A stretch of DNA of 64,000 nt from Sphagnum compactum (GCA_965153455.1 OZ234500.1:2170001-2234000); one strand, 5' to 3'. Positions 1 to 13,203 are shown, counted from the stretch's first letter. Notes: generated by a model not told the origin, from the letters alone. Numbers and translations are program-made.

Positions 1-2500
1 TAAAGTAAATACATCTACTCCCCTCTTTAATTACTACACCACATCATGTTCACTTTGTGATTTCATACTTCACAAATGGTTTTTGTGAATGAAATGGAAA
101 TTGGACAAATGTACAAAAGTGTATAGTCCCCTCACTTCTTCGTGATGTCCTGAAAATCACAATGTTTGGTGGTGACTTGGTGATTAAAGTACCTACCACA
201 TATCAATTGTCATATTTGATATGATTTGTTTGGTTAGAGGATTCCATATACTACGGGTGGTCAAGTTTACAAGATCCAACCCATGGTGTAGGACCATTGT
301 CCTCGACAAGAGTAAAACATTGGGTGCATTCTCGTGAACTTCATATCGAATTCTCTCAAAAGCCAAACTTCATTGTGAGTTTTATCATTGAAAGGGTGAG
401 GATTCATAATTTTGGCTACATTTGCGTTTTCAAATTTCTAATGCAGTATTATTGTTTGCCATCATCCCAAATGAGATTTAGTGTTGATTGGTGAAAAGTA
501 TGAGAAAATTGTTGAAAATATTACAAAACTTTCCTCCAAAAATCTAATTGTCTCAAACTCTTGGTGTTTGGGGAACTTGTCACAATTATTTATTTATTTT
601 TCTTTTAAGGTAAAAAACATTTTGCAAATTTTTTTTTTCCTGAAAAATAAACCTGCTCCTTATGAACATTATTTAATTTCAAGATCAATGTACTTAAAAA
701 CCAGCTTTTGTAATTATGCCATATCTGCATAGAAACATAATATAAGGCTTTCAATAGTTTGGTCCTTCTTTTCAGTTCTGTCATACTTAACTCTAGAGCT
801 TTCAAGTCAGTCTGTCATTTGTCATTCTATAATTGTTCAATTATTATATGTTTGAATTATGATGTTTCCAAAGGTACACAACATAATTTTTTAATTTTTA
901 ATTTTTCCAAAGGTACAGATAATTTTACAATATATATAAAAAATACAACACCTTCATCCAGTTCATTGTGTGAAGTATTGAAGTAATCTGGATGAGTAAG
1001 GGATGAATATCAACAAGGTCACTGACTATGTACTACCAGATTGCCTTGAGAACATGTAAAATGTATGTACACATGGCATTCAATCATGCACTTACTCTGG
1101 CCATCAAACCCTAAACTTACCCTAAACCCTAAAAGATGTGATCGGATGATTTTCTTCCAAACAACAGAGAATATTGTGATGAAATAGACCTTACAAATGT
1201 TTCGTAACAATGCCAAATTTTTTCAAAAAAAAAAGAGAAGCTGATTTTGGATGTTTAGAGGCTGGTATCAAATTTTCTTTAGGTTATTAAATAGTTACTT
1301 GACTAGTTACTTACACAAAATTCATTCATTCATTTATTCATTCATTCATTTATGTATTTTGTATAAAAGAGCTGTTCGGATGAAATTTTGTGACTAATTG
1401 CCTCTTCCTGGAATTGGGGTCTATTTGTGTAATGATGGTATTGCAGTCACCCATGCCTGAAATTCATTAACTTCAATTTCATTTAAAAAGTATATTAACA
1501 TGATGGGTTCATTCTTGAAAATTTTGAATTTATGACTACTATAAAATTAGAAGGTATTTTTTCAAATTGTAGCATAATTTCAATTTATTTTGTTAATAAG
1601 TAATTAAATTTATGGGTGGGCTCGTGTGAGCAAACCCACCAAACAAATCATGTTAAACTTCATTATATGTGTTCAAATGGGGTAGATTAATTGGAAGTAG
1701 TAATGTAAATTAGATTGAGAATATGCCTCTCCGAAGTGAGAAAAATTGACTTTCTTGAATTAAAAGCATCTAAAATCCCATTTGAAGGCTCAAAATAACA
1801 AGATACAATATGGGAACATGGTCCTTGTTTCATCTCGAAAGCACAAAACACAATTGAATGACTTGATTGAGTTTTGGAAAGCAAAAAATATAATTAAGAA
1901 AAGGCATGAATCAAAACTGTTTTTGATATTGAAAATAAAAGCTTTTTGAGACTTACTATTTTCAAAGCAAGAAATTATCCAGTGGTGTTTTTGGGGGGAA
2001 GCAAGACTGTTTTCCAAGTTCAAATCCTTTTTTTCATCTAGGGCATTCATTGATCATTTTTTTAAATTCAAAAACAAAATGCACTCTACATATAACATAT
2101 ATTCAAGGAAGTGACATGTGACTAATTTTTAAAAAAATTCAGTTTTGAAAATTTATTCAAAGAATGAGACATATCACAACCTTGCCCCCTCTATGTATGT
2201 AGCTATGTTTTTATAACATTTTAGTAATATGTTCAAGATTATATGTTAACGAAGTGTTGATACAATAATTGATATCATGTTGTGATGACATTGTAACACA
2301 TTGTGATGATTGATTAACATTTTATTAAGATTTAATTTTGAACATATTGTTAAAATGTTATACAAGCAAATATACATGAAGGAGGCAAGTTTATGATTTA
2401 AATAGTAAAGATGACAAAGGAGGGACTTATGACGTACTCAAGATCATTTAAAAAACATGTTTACAAAGATAGAACGTCCTAGATCTATTTATTAAAAATA
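1..2500. other. AT-rich intergenic DNA, no gene seen
   Basis: Open frames here are short, AT-driven and lack any recognisable domain. There is a short imperfect TTCA/TTTA tetranucleotide run at about 1321-1352 and two or three telomere-like CCCTAAA units near 1110-1135, too few to mean anything. I see nothing else that can be supported. Confidence 0.6.
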
Positions 2501-2506
2501 TATTAT

Positions 2507-2905
2507 TGTTTTGTTTTGTTTTGTTTGCAATCATGCCTTAACTAGAGGCTCTAAAACCATGGGGCCACTTGCTATGCTTTTGGTACTATCAAAAAGTCTT
2601 CAATGAGGCCATGTACATGGTGATTGATTCACAATTTTTTGATTAGCACAATATAAGTTATTGACTTCAAAATGATTTCCATCATTGGAAATTCATTAAA
2701 ATTACAAAAATGATTTTTTTGTTTTGTTTGTGACCACATCTTAATAGTGGGGGACCCTCATCGTTCACCCAAAATGTCTTCCACAAGGCAATTTGCATGA
2801 TGGTCATTTCCAAGTTTTTGGATTAGTATCTAGAGCAAAAATTAGTGAACTTAGAATGAATTTTCTCATTGCAAATTACAAAAATAATTTTTAAACATGC
2901 ATTGA
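2507..2905. repeat. Diverged tandem duplication, about 205 bp period
   Basis: Two adjacent copies start with gttttgtttg at about 2507 and 2717. Both run through a related series: a 'gtctt..aaggc' stretch, 'catggtgatt/catgatggtcatt', 'ttttttgattag', and end in 'attacaaaaatgattttt' or its variant. The copies differ at many positions, so the duplication is old. No coding content. Confidence 0.7.
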
Positions 2906-2993
2906 TGTACTTTCACCATATTGGGCATTGTCTTTGGGAAAATATCAAATAGGCCAAAGGAAATGAATGCAGTCAGTACAAAAGTACTGCTAC

Positions 2994-3250
2994 TATTTTT
3001 TCCTCCAGTCTGCCCATTTGCCCCATCCACATTTTCTCAAGTGACACCCAGGCATGTTTTGCACTCATAACCTCATATAATATCGCATGTTTTGCACTTG
3101 TAACCTCACATAACATGCCAAGTAATATGTTACATACCCCTTTATAGCCCTAGTGTGTTCATACCGTGCATAACATGGATTCAAAACATGCTTAGGCATG
3201 ATAAGGTGAAAATAAATGGGGCAAATGGGCAGACTGGAGGAAAAAAATTG
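2994..3250. repeat. Fold-back (inverted repeat) element
   Basis: The left arm (about 2996-3060) holds tttcctccagtctgcccat followed by tgccccat and, further in, aggcatgtttt. The right arm (about 3184-3247) is its reverse complement, with the outer 30 bases nearly perfect. The roughly 120-base centre carries a two-unit repeat of 'gcatgttttgcactyrtaacctca'. The arrangement is that of a MITE or fold-back element. No target-site duplication was identified. Confidence 0.75.
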
Positions 3251-3782
3251 AGTTTTTTTTTGAAAAAGTCTTGTCTTTTAATGCCTTGAAGAGATTTTTT
3301 GGAAAGTATTAGGCCTTCAAAGAGCCTTGAAGACAATCCCAATTGGACCAATGGTGCTGGCACAAGGATCCACCAGTTTAGGATTGAAAAAGGTCAGAAA
3401 TGTGGAGTATGTGTGATCATTCCCGTAAACAAGTTTACAAGCTTTAAGATCCTACTAAGCATGCCAAGTCGACATTTTGATTCAAATGCACCAATGTAGG
3501 TTCACATGTGATTCAAAAAACTTATGTTTAGAAACAAGCTAGAATCATATAATATCTCATCAACACCTTCACTTTGACACAAACTAGTACACAGTAGGAA
3601 AACTCAGAGAATTGAAAATTTCAAAGGTGGTTAGTAAGGTTGAGTCCGACATGCAGTTCCATCGATGTGAAGTGTGAACTACTACTTTTGGACGTCTCTT
3701 TCTTTTTCACTTTTCTGATGTCAAGTGAATGGTGACTTCCATAACATGATGGAACAACTTGTATCCAGTGTTTTTTTTCTCA

Positions 3783-3900
3783 AATTTGTGATGTAGGTGG
3801 GTTGGCTATGATCCACAAGTCTAGGACTCAGCCAAATTTGGCTATAGGTCAGAGCTGAAGTAGAAAAGTTTACTTGAATCATGCATTATTTTGGTGACAT
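3783..3900 (+). repeat. Partial copy of dispersed repeat family R1
   Basis: Starts 'aaatttgtgatgtagg' and continues 'ggttggctatgatcc' and 'agccaaatttggctatagg'. This is the same order of blocks as in the fuller copies at 13456-13740 and 32218-32465. Only the 5' half is recognisable. Confidence 0.5.
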
Positions 3901-3982
3901 GCTATGTACAACCTATTGTATAAATATGGTGCCTTCTAGTTTTTCTCTTCATAATGTGGTGACAATGGACCATTTGTTTTTG

Positions 3983-4130
3983 AAAAAAAAGCCTTTGTAC
4001 TTGCTGCAAGGGCTTTTTTTTTGTTGCCCAGTTGTGAATTTTTTTCAAAATAAAATAAAAAGCCTTTGCACTTGCTGCAAGGGCCTTTTTTCTGTTGCCC
4101 CGTTGTGAAATTTTTCCAGATTAAAATAAA
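3983..4130. repeat. 71-bp tandem duplication containing a small stem-loop
   Basis: The block gcctttgyacttgctgcaag plus 'ggsctttttt.tgttgccc.gttgtgaa' occurs at about 3991 and again at about 4062, a period of 71 bases. Inside each copy 'aaagcc..ttg' and 'caaggsctttt' are complementary, so each unit can form a small hairpin. Confidence 0.75.
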
Positions 4131-5586
4131 ATCACTGCTTGTATCTTGTCAAAGTAAATGAATTCCCACATTGTATTTCTGAGTGCCTGAGTTAAAATCT
4201 GGGAAATTTCCAATTTTTCTCAAAAAAAATTCAAAAAGTTGATGGAAAATTGGATCATCAATTTTTCATGTTTTTCTTCCCTGCATTGAAAATACGGGTT
4301 TAATTAATTTTGAATTACCAACTTCAGACATGAGAAATTAAAAATAAAATACCAACCTGTATTTTCTTCAATTTTCTGGCATTGCATCAGTAATGTCGCG
4401 AGCATCCCAAGAGGGATTTACCAGTAAATGGTGACAGGTTTCTGGAACCTGTAAAAGATGCTACCAAACCAAAATCTGAATCTACTCAATTGAGATGTGG
4501 TGGATTTTTTAAAAAACTTAATTGTTTTTTGAAACTTGACTAAAATTTCCCCCAAAAGACACGAATAATGAGACAGAAATATATTTATTTTTCGCACTTG
4601 TGGGAAATTTCTCAGATGTAAAACAAGGGGTGCCTCACACTGTGGCCTTGCCATTTACATTAAAAAGTATCGCAATTGCAAAGGAAGAATTACGGAAACT
4701 CAAATATTTTACCATGCAAAAATAGAATCTTCAAAAAATCCTCTAAAAGAAACCAAAATCCTGCAAGATATTATAACTCTATAACTAATCTCAAGTTTGA
4801 ACACAAGCCAAAATATCATCTGGGAAAAAATCCTTGTATAAAAATGGACCTATTACCTAGGGGCCAAAATCCCTTAAGCTAATATACTCTATAATGAATC
4901 TAAACACAAAATCCTTGCCTTGGTAGGCAAGGCCAATAAAAAAGAAGCTGTCAACCTCAGTTACAAATTGCAAACAAAAAGTCTACCAACTGTTGAAATC
5001 ACTCTAGTATCCAACTGTAACTGGTATGAGTTCCATATTGTACTCAGTCAGCACTGCATTAATGTGAGCGAGCGTTATATAGAGTGGGTGTCTGTTTCCC
5101 ACCCAGAATCAGTTCCCCAGTTATAGTACCGACTGATCTGCTTGATCAGGGACGTTACTAGTTAGAGGTCTTCAGTCCCTGTTGCAATGTGATCAGATCA
5201 GAGCTGCGGGCCCGGGACTAGCTAAAAACACTTACATTTTCTCTGAGAAAAAAAAAGTCCTATTACATTAAAAACGTGTACACAGATCTCTAATAACGTA
5301 CTAGATATTTCATTTCTGACTATAAATCAATTTCGGTCTCTCGCGGACCTGATCTATCAAGATCATTCTCAGAAAAAACCCTTGCTAGCACACATTGAGC
5401 TGACTAGGTCAATTTGATTGCTGATGGAAAATAAATTAGAACTCGACCCCGACTAATTAGCTGATCCTTAAATCTCCCTCCATAATCAACAGTAATATGA
5501 ATTAGCATAGTGATGAGAACTCTAGTGATGATGCAGATATTTGATTTGGAGCAGGAGGTGCAGTTGATATGCACTAGAGCTTCTTC
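4131..5586. other. Intergenic DNA, nothing recognised
   Basis: No family-level similarity in any frame. Short open frames (the longest is under 80 codons) have no initiation or domain evidence. From about 5100 the sequence becomes richer in GATC, CTAG and AGCT tetramers than the AT-rich flanks. Confidence 0.5.
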
Positions 5587-5735
5587 ACGTGAGAATTGTA
5601 GCTCAATATTTACCAGCTCTACTAGCCATGAGAATTCTAGCGCAGTTAGCAGCTGCTACTAGACATGACAATTCTAGGTCAATTACCAGACGCTAGACAT
5701 GAGAATTTTTAGGTCAATTTCCAGCTACTTATAGA
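5587..5735. repeat. Tandem repeat, about 37 bp, four units
   Basis: Four successive variants of 'catgagaattctagctcaa' followed by 'ttaccagctgctactag' start near 5587, 5626, 5663 and 5697. Unit lengths vary between about 34 and 39 bases and each unit has several substitutions. Confidence 0.75.
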
Positions 5736-6407
5736 TAGGAACAGATATATTATTATTGCAGTTCAAGTCTCCAGCTGTTTCAAGCAACAATATGTTTACA
5801 GTGGTCTGATTTAAAGATTAGCAATTTTGAATCAGTTGGGTAGTTCATGTTTTGTGATTATTGCAGAGTCTAGATGATTTTATGCTTGCTTTGCGTGTAC
5901 TCCAGAAAAATAAATTATGATTTGATATCGATTTGGAACTCGACCAGATCTTGTGTATGCTAGGTAAATATGCTTTACTTTTTGTTCACAAAATGCCGCC
6001 TGATCTGGCATATCCGAGGAACATTCACTGCATGCCGGCAACGCTGTTGAAAAGCATACTCATGGTGGCGACCAGCAGCTCATGATGCAGCTATCCATCC
6101 ATCCATGACCAGTTTCACAGTACTTACGACAATGTTGTCGAGCGGATTAATGGATCGCAGGCCAATATAAAATTGGTTTAAAAATCTCTGAAGAATCTCA
6201 CACTGCATCAAGTTGTCGTGCAGCTTGCCTTTCAAATAAAAGCCTGGAAAGAATTAGTCGAGCTGCAGTAGCAGCTGCTGGGGTGACCCCCGCTAGCTAG
6301 ACATGTCTAGCTGTTGTCCTACTGGTTGGAAACTGCTTCCTTCCTGGGACATGTTATAAAGTTAAGCAAAACTTCATTTTAAGCTTCACTGCAAATTACG
6401 CACTGTA

Positions 6408-6682
6408 AGAGCAACTCCACCGGTGCACTGAGTAGCAAATTTTGGATGAAGAAAATTGAAAACATGCTGGATTGGCGCCCAGCATTTTTGCACAGGATTA
6501 TGGGGCTGGGAAAAGGCACAGCGAAGATGGTTTGATTGGTCCAGGTGGGTTGCTATTAATAGTCCTCTACATTTTATAGGCCTAGTTTCAGTTTTATGGG
6601 TGAGTTTGAGAAAAATAAATAAGTAATCTTGGAAGTGAGAAATATTGTTGCAGGGACACATACTGAGCATGGGTGGAGCCTC
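6408..6682 (+). mobile_element. MITE-like element, copy A
   Basis: A 275-base non-coding element. Its left end reads agagcaactccaccggtgca and its right end, read on the other strand, 'gaggctccacccatgctcagta', so it has imperfect terminal inverted repeats. The interior ('ggatgaag', 'cccagcatttttgca', 'aaaaggcacagc', 'gattggtccaggtgg', 'agttttatgggtg') recurs in reverse orientation at 6988-7323. Two related copies sharing the same termini argue for a real transposable element. The superfamily is unassigned: TSDs are ambiguous, possibly a 3-bp TAA. Confidence 0.7.
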
Positions 6683-6987
6683 ACTAATAATTTTAATCCA
6701 CTAGAGCATTCATACCGACTTCTGCTCACTATTCTTCTGGCAACATACAACCTGGACCAACATATATAATCAGGCGGCACTAGTGTCCTGTACTCGTAAG
6801 ATCAGCATCCACGGTGTAAGCTAGTGGCTACACATCTTTCGTGATAGTGGAGGTGCGAAAGGACGTGGTACGCACCTGTCTTTGATGGACACGGGGCCAT
6901 ATGTACGAGAAGGGCAACATGGAGGAAGATTTGATCCACCGATTTGTAGTAGAGATCACGTCAAATGATCATGATCTATAGAATATT

Positions 6988-7323
6988 AGAGCATCTCAAG
7001 CGGTGCTCATTATGTGACGTTACAAAAGTATTCTCCAATCCAAGTTTACTTATTCACTTTTTCCCAACCCCACCCATAAAACTAAAATTGGGACTGCATT
7101 TGTAGGTGCGCAAGTGGGAGACTATTATTACCATTAAGCCACCTAGACCAATCGAACTATGTAGCCAATCAACAGAAGGTGTTACGCTTTGCTGTGCCTT
7201 TTACAACCTCAGCATCCTTTGCAAAAATGCTGGGTCAAAACCATCGAGCCAAACCGGCATGTTGAGACTTTTCTTCATCCAATTTCCTTTGCAGGGCCAC
7301 GTACTGAGCACAGGTGGAACTCT
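6988..7323 (-). mobile_element. MITE-like element, copy B (opposite orientation to copy A)
   Basis: A 336-base element. The left end reads agagcatctcaagcggtgct and the right end, complemented, 'agagttccacctgtgctcagta', matching the termini of copy A. Read on the minus strand the interior follows copy A block by block: 'ttggatgaag', 'cccagcatttttgca', 'aaaaggcacagc', 'gattggtctaggtgg', 'agttttatgggtg'. Copies A and B therefore form a large inverted repeat around a roughly 305-base spacer. Confidence 0.7.
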
Positions 7324-10300
7324 AGCTGGTAGAAAAACATGGTGTGCCCATACAATTATAAGCGCTCCGCATAATTACTCATAGATTGGATCCTGTACAA
7401 CAAGAAAGTGTGTGGTGTGGAAGTGATCACATGCAGTTGAGGATCAGTAGTTACTCATGAGCTCTATGTTATAATGACGACAAAGGTAAGCCACTGCAGG
7501 GGAAAAGTACCGCACTCTTTTGAGGACAAAGCGGCCCAGGTGAAGAAGGATGATACAAAGTTTCCCTGTAGTTCAACAGTAGACTCTAGAGTGGTAAATT
7601 TATACGTGTACCCGCTGCCCCTGTTTGACGTCTACCTAGGTCATCCATCGGTACTACGGTCACTCACAAGACTCTTGCTTGGGTGAAGAAGCTTGAAGAA
7701 GTTGGAATATTTCAAAGAGAGTTTGGTAATTTACAAGTATAAAACTCTAGTGTTGTCTCCCACTCACAATCCCGCAGCTAGTTAGTTCCTTTGTGCATTC
7801 TTGTGCTGCTTGCAGTGCGGCTATCTTGTCTGATCTTTTCTTGCTCGTCTTTGGGTCTTGATCCCGCCTTGCATCAAGGTCCTGGATCAAGACCCTAGTA
7901 GCTGCTCCAGCGCCCCTGATAACCTAGAAACTGCCTGCTGTGGTCTCATATGCATCAGGGTAATGATACTTCTATTGAAGCCCACAGCTACGGGCAAACA
8001 TGCCTCGACGTCCTCCTTCTCATTCCATGGCTCCCTGCTCTGTTCAAGTCGTCGTGCTAGAAAAGCTTGAGTATGGCGCATGCTCTAGGCTTGATGAAGG
8101 TCATGAAATTGAGGCTTGTGATCAGGTTCGGTATCCGCGTCTGCCAAATCTCAAACTATCTACTCTTATATCTAATATTAGTCAAGCTCTTGATCTAGAT
8201 TTCTGTATCTTCAACCCATCAAGCGTATCTTTAGTGTGAAAGACGAGGTTCTTTTCAGAAGCATATAAGCTCTTGAACCCGATCAGTGGCTGGTATTGAG
8301 ATTGTCAGAAGAAATCTTAGTTTCTTTGCCTGATTGTGGTCAATAGGATGCCAAGAAGTTTCAAGTCCTAATCCAAGTCTGATCAGTTGCACTTGCAGGG
8401 ACGCACGTTTGGCAACCGTTGCAGGAGACGGATGTTGTCGAGACTCTCAATAGCGGAGGTTCCAGCTGCTGGAAGACTTTCTTCTACTTCTGGTGACGGT
8501 AATACCACAATAATGAGTTCGCTTGTTATAGAGCTGGACAATCAGCTACTGGGCTTGAAGATTTTACAAACTTGGAAGAAAGTTTGGCCGGTCTAGTTCG
8601 GACAGTATGTATATTGGATCCGTAACATATGACGACGTCGTGGTGACTGAAATCTAGTTGATGTCTACCATGATGTGTTTAGTTAACTGCAGATCAAAAG
8701 TATATGTAGATTTATAAAGGTATCGTGATCAGGCCTAAGACTGATTATTTTCCTGATCTTTTGCTTACGGCCATCAAAAGTCATCTGTTTTGATTGGAAC
8801 CTTCATGAGTAAATTGTCGCAATAGCTGTCTGTAGAGCATCAGATTAAGGTTGCTTGTTTCCATTGAGAAGTGGCAAGCCCTAGTAATTACAGCACGGCT
8901 TTTGATGGCAACAAGATGGAAGCTCCCACTTATCAAGTCCAAATGTAAGGATCTGCTGCCCGGGTCCTGATCTAAGTGTAGTAGTGTCATACATATGTCC
9001 ATTCTCATAATATAAATACTTGTTTTCTGGTTGAAATAACTTCTTGCTTTATACTATTCCACATTGAGAGCTTTTTCATCTAGTTATAAACCAATTATAG
9101 TTTCTTACTGTATGCTGCAGCTGGACAAGATTAGAGGAAAAAACGTTGCACATGCTGATGCTATAAAGATATGTAAATCGACCAGCAACATATATTCATG
9201 ATGCGATCTATTCTGGTCCCGTTTGAAAACATATGCTATTACGCTTCAAGTAGCAATTGATGATGTCGAAAGTCAAAACCTTCTCAGCTCAGGGGTCTCT
9301 TGACTTCAAATCAGCTTCTGCAGTCTGGAAGGCTTCCTCATGCTAAGAGTGATCAGATGTGCAAACCCTAGACAGTTTTCCGAATAAAGGTTGATTGATC
9401 AGGTGCAAACTGCTTATAACCCTAGTCTCTTCGACTGCATTATTTACTCAATACTAAATAGACCCAATTATTCATGATCCAAATATCTCTCGAGTATATA
9501 TAATAACCACGGTTGATCACTACTGTATTCGGTCTGTAATAGAGTAATAAACGCATAAATTCAGTCAAAGAATCTGATCACTGCAGGTTCCATCGACCAC
9601 CGGCCTGCACATGAGCAGTTGAATCTGTTTGAATTGCAAGTGAATTAATTCTCAGGACGACATGAACTCTCAGGACTACGCGTGCTCCTTTATATATATT
9701 ATTCACCACAGCTCTAGTGTTCTCGGCTCGAGAATTTCTGTGATGGGTTTCTGCTTTTAATCGCTAAAGATCGCACAAGTTATAACTACTGTCAATTAGT
9801 TGCACGAGAGTGTGGGTGATGATAAACTGATCTGTCCTTATAATATCACCAAAGCTCTTAACAACTGAATTAGGTTAAGTTCTTAAAAAGTCCAGAGAAG
9901 TTATCACTGGGGTTATTATAGGTGATCCATCTGCAAGGCTACGTCTGGTCCTGCAAGACTGCATCTGGTGGTGCTGCAACTTAGTCATCAAGACGGACGC
10001 CAAGAAGCTTCAGCTAGCCTTTAATTCTTGCTTTGTGTACTCAGATATTGTTAGTGGGCATCCACAGTGCAAGACCTCGATGAGCAATATGGCTAAGATA
10101 TGTGTGCTTTTTGTCATGTAGAAGTTTTTGCTAAATGTATGGAGAAGTTACAGAATTCGAATTGCTCGTAAGCCGTTCTAGTGATGTGAAGTATAGGTGC
10201 ATACAGAGAGTTGGAAATTCGACTGGGATGTGCCAGACTCATCTGACCCGCTATACATGAGTGTGGAGTACTGTGGACCTACTGCAGAACCTTGTACAGG

Positions 10301-10844
10301 CAATAGAGGACTCGCGTGTGCAGGACCTTTCATGTCCATGAGGGTATCGAGCTCTCCATTAATGCCATGACATGCACCGTATGTACGGCCATTCTTCGAC
10401 CAAAAACGCCTGCAACGAGACACAGAGCCTCAGTTGGACAATATCGATTCAAAGCATTTGTGGGCTCCAGTACTTACATCTTGGTGATCACTTCTGTCGA
10501 TCATCAGGCACTTAGGTTGTGAAAAAAACTTCACTCTGTTTCACTCTTATAGTGACATTGATGAGCATTGGCAGTGTGTAATTTGGGGCTCCCATATTAT
10601 AATTCACCCACCACAGGTTGCAGCACAGCTACATCCTCTTAATCCCTAACATATACAGCAAACCCGTGTGAGAAGCTGCAATGGAGCCCCTAAGTTCCTT
10701 AGGCTCCCCCTGATCAGCACATGCAGCTGGTCTACTCAGAATCTCCTCTTACAGATCACATATTGACATATTCCATCACTGGAATTAATTATCCACAGCT
10801 GCAGCAGCTTCTAGCTATCTCGGATAATATCTCATGGCTTGACG
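7324..10844. other. Intergenic DNA of mixed composition
   Basis: No protein family is recognisable and there are no long open frames. A perfect 12-base inverted repeat (gggtcttgatcc at 7853-7864, ggatcaagaccc at 7884-7895) is the only local structure I can point to. The stretch is visibly rich in gatc and agct words. Confidence 0.5.
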
Positions 10845-10955
10845 TTCAAACCAGCAACAGTTGAAAATAGGAAATGTTCAATGAAGTTCTGAACTGGAAC
10901 TCACAGTTCACAAAGTAATTACACTGTTCAAACCACCAGCTGGTTGAACCATGCT
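10845..10955 (+). repeat. Dispersed repeat family R2, copy 1
   Basis: Reads 'gttcaaaccagcaacagtt', 'gaaatgttc.atgaagttc' and 'gaactcacagt' in order. The same series of blocks occurs at about 19845-20010 (two copies), 31745-31860 and 32005-32090. Confidence 0.6.
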
Positions 10956-13203
10956 TTCACCTGGAGAAGATTCAGGACTCAAAAATGTGGGATCAAATGA
11001 AAACTAGATCTTTTCAGAGCTCTGTCTAGTCTCTCCCTTACAGGCAAGCTGAGCCAGTTCAAAGTTGCATCCAGTTGCTGCAAAGAGGCCAGCTGCAGTC
11101 ATAGTGTTTGATGGGTATAAACCAAGTCACTATATTCCTTAACCAGTAGTTTACACATGAATCTTAGTTTGTGCACTGTACTGTGACTAAAAAAGAAAAA
11201 CCTTTTACTTGTGAGCCTTTGTGAGTGAAGATCAATTTGATTTGTAATGTTTGCTTGATTTGTTCAATGGAGAATCATAGACATGAAGAACTGAGAATTT
11301 TGAGAATTGAGAAAGGTACACTACTAGTAACATCAACATGCCACTAACTTAGACAACTGAAATTTATTATACAGGCAAAAATTGTTGGAACTTGGATCAT
11401 GTTTCATTTTTGTACGTGATAGATATAGATTACAAGTTGATAGTTCCAAAAAATTATGTAATTTGTTTTACATTAAGATTGTGGTATAATTCTCCATTGA
11501 AGACAAATCCCATGTTGAATTGGTCAAGGAACTGCCATGCCAAAAAAGATCAACAAACTACCTTTTAGAGCTCTGCTTTGTTTTCCCCCCTAATCTCTTG
11601 CTCTCTTTTGAGCTCTTTTCTGTCACTTCCTTTCTGTTCCTTTGTTGAAATATGTACTGCAAAGCAATAGTGCAATCAGCAGATTTATCCAAGTCTGGCT
11701 AGGGTTTAACAAAGTATGATTTAGGAAAACTTTGTACAAACTTATATTTTGTTTTGCACTTAAGTTTGAACCAGACATAGAAATGTGGCGATTTTTATTG
11801 ATTTTTTGAGTTTTTTTTTCGAATTTTGGCTATGATGCAAAAATGTAAAACTTATAATAGTTAACATATTTTATATGATTTGAAAGCATGATAATTGTTC
11901 AAAAAAAATGTAAAATTTAACAAAATCTACACATTTAAAAAAATTATATTTATTCAACAATATCCAACATAAAAAAATAATGATATATTAAGATAACTAT
12001 ATGTACTTTTAATAAAAATTGCAAAAAATGTCATTCAATAAAAAAAATTCATATGAAAATTTGAAAAAGATTGAAAAAGATTTCCCAAGTTTTTTATAAA
12101 CCAATCTTGAACTTGGCTCCTTTGAGTGTATTTGCATCTCGCTCACAGTGCTTACAAGATCTGGAGACCTTGCGACTCCCTTTAGGTAACATTTTTTAAT
12201 CAAAATTTGCAGTGTTTGTATAGGTAGTTTTTAGAACCAGCCTTTTTTTCTTTAGTGAGAATTTTTGCACACTGATTTCAAAATTTTGGAATTTGAAAAA
12301 ACATTCAATGATAATTTGAATAATACAACTTTGTTTTATTTGTCATGTACATTACACCATTAACATGTAAGAAATGATTTGATTTTTTTAAATTTAAAAA
12401 ATAAATTGAATTCATTATTTTTAAAAACTTGATAATTTTTAAATTATGAATTTTAAAAAAAAAATTGTGGGCAAGGTTTTCAAAATTGACATGCTTCAAA
12501 TTTAACATGATGTGCTCAAATTGTGCCTGTTGTCAAGTTGGCATTTGTCTGAATGTGTCAGTTTTGTTTGTCACAACAAATACTGACCATTTTTTTTGGT
12601 CAAATTGATTTTTGCAATCGAAAATTTTCAATTGTCCAATATTTTTATGATTGAACTGGTCGATCGAAAATTTCAATCGTTAATTGATCAAAAATTTCAA
12701 TTGCTAACTTTGAGTTGTCACAATGAGCAATTGAAAAAAAATTGGTCACCAAATCGAGCAATTTAGATTATTTTTGGTCCCTATTCAAAAAAATTGGTTG
12801 ATGCTCTAAGTTAAATTTATTAGGCCAAATCTATACTATAAATTCACTAAGTCTGTCTGTGACGGAGGTTTTGGGGGGGGGGGGGGGGTGGGGGAGGGAG
12901 GGGGCTGGTGAAGCAGCGGGTCGTCCATTCGATGAAGTCCTTTTCACACCAGAAAATTAGAACTAGATTTACTGTCTTAAAGTATATTTCAAGGCGAAAA
13001 ACACTTGGGACCCACCCTGCTGGGCTCTTCCTGGGGTCCTCCCTCCCTGCCTGCTTGCCTGACTACAGTGTGCAGAGACTACAGTCAGGCGCAGCGGCCA
13101 TTGTGGGATTCGAGGCGTACACCCAAGTCGCATGCTCCTTCTTAATGATACCCGGAGCAACAGCACATGCGCCATAATGGCGAGGGATGGGGCCCATGCT
13201 CTG
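10956..13203. other. AT-rich intergenic DNA with a poly-G tract
   Basis: No gene. The part from about 11800 to 12800 is extremely A/T-rich. A poly-G run of 16 bases followed by further G-rich sequence lies at 12873-12903. Short frames between 12900 and 13280 overlap in three phases without any domain. Confidence 0.55.
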
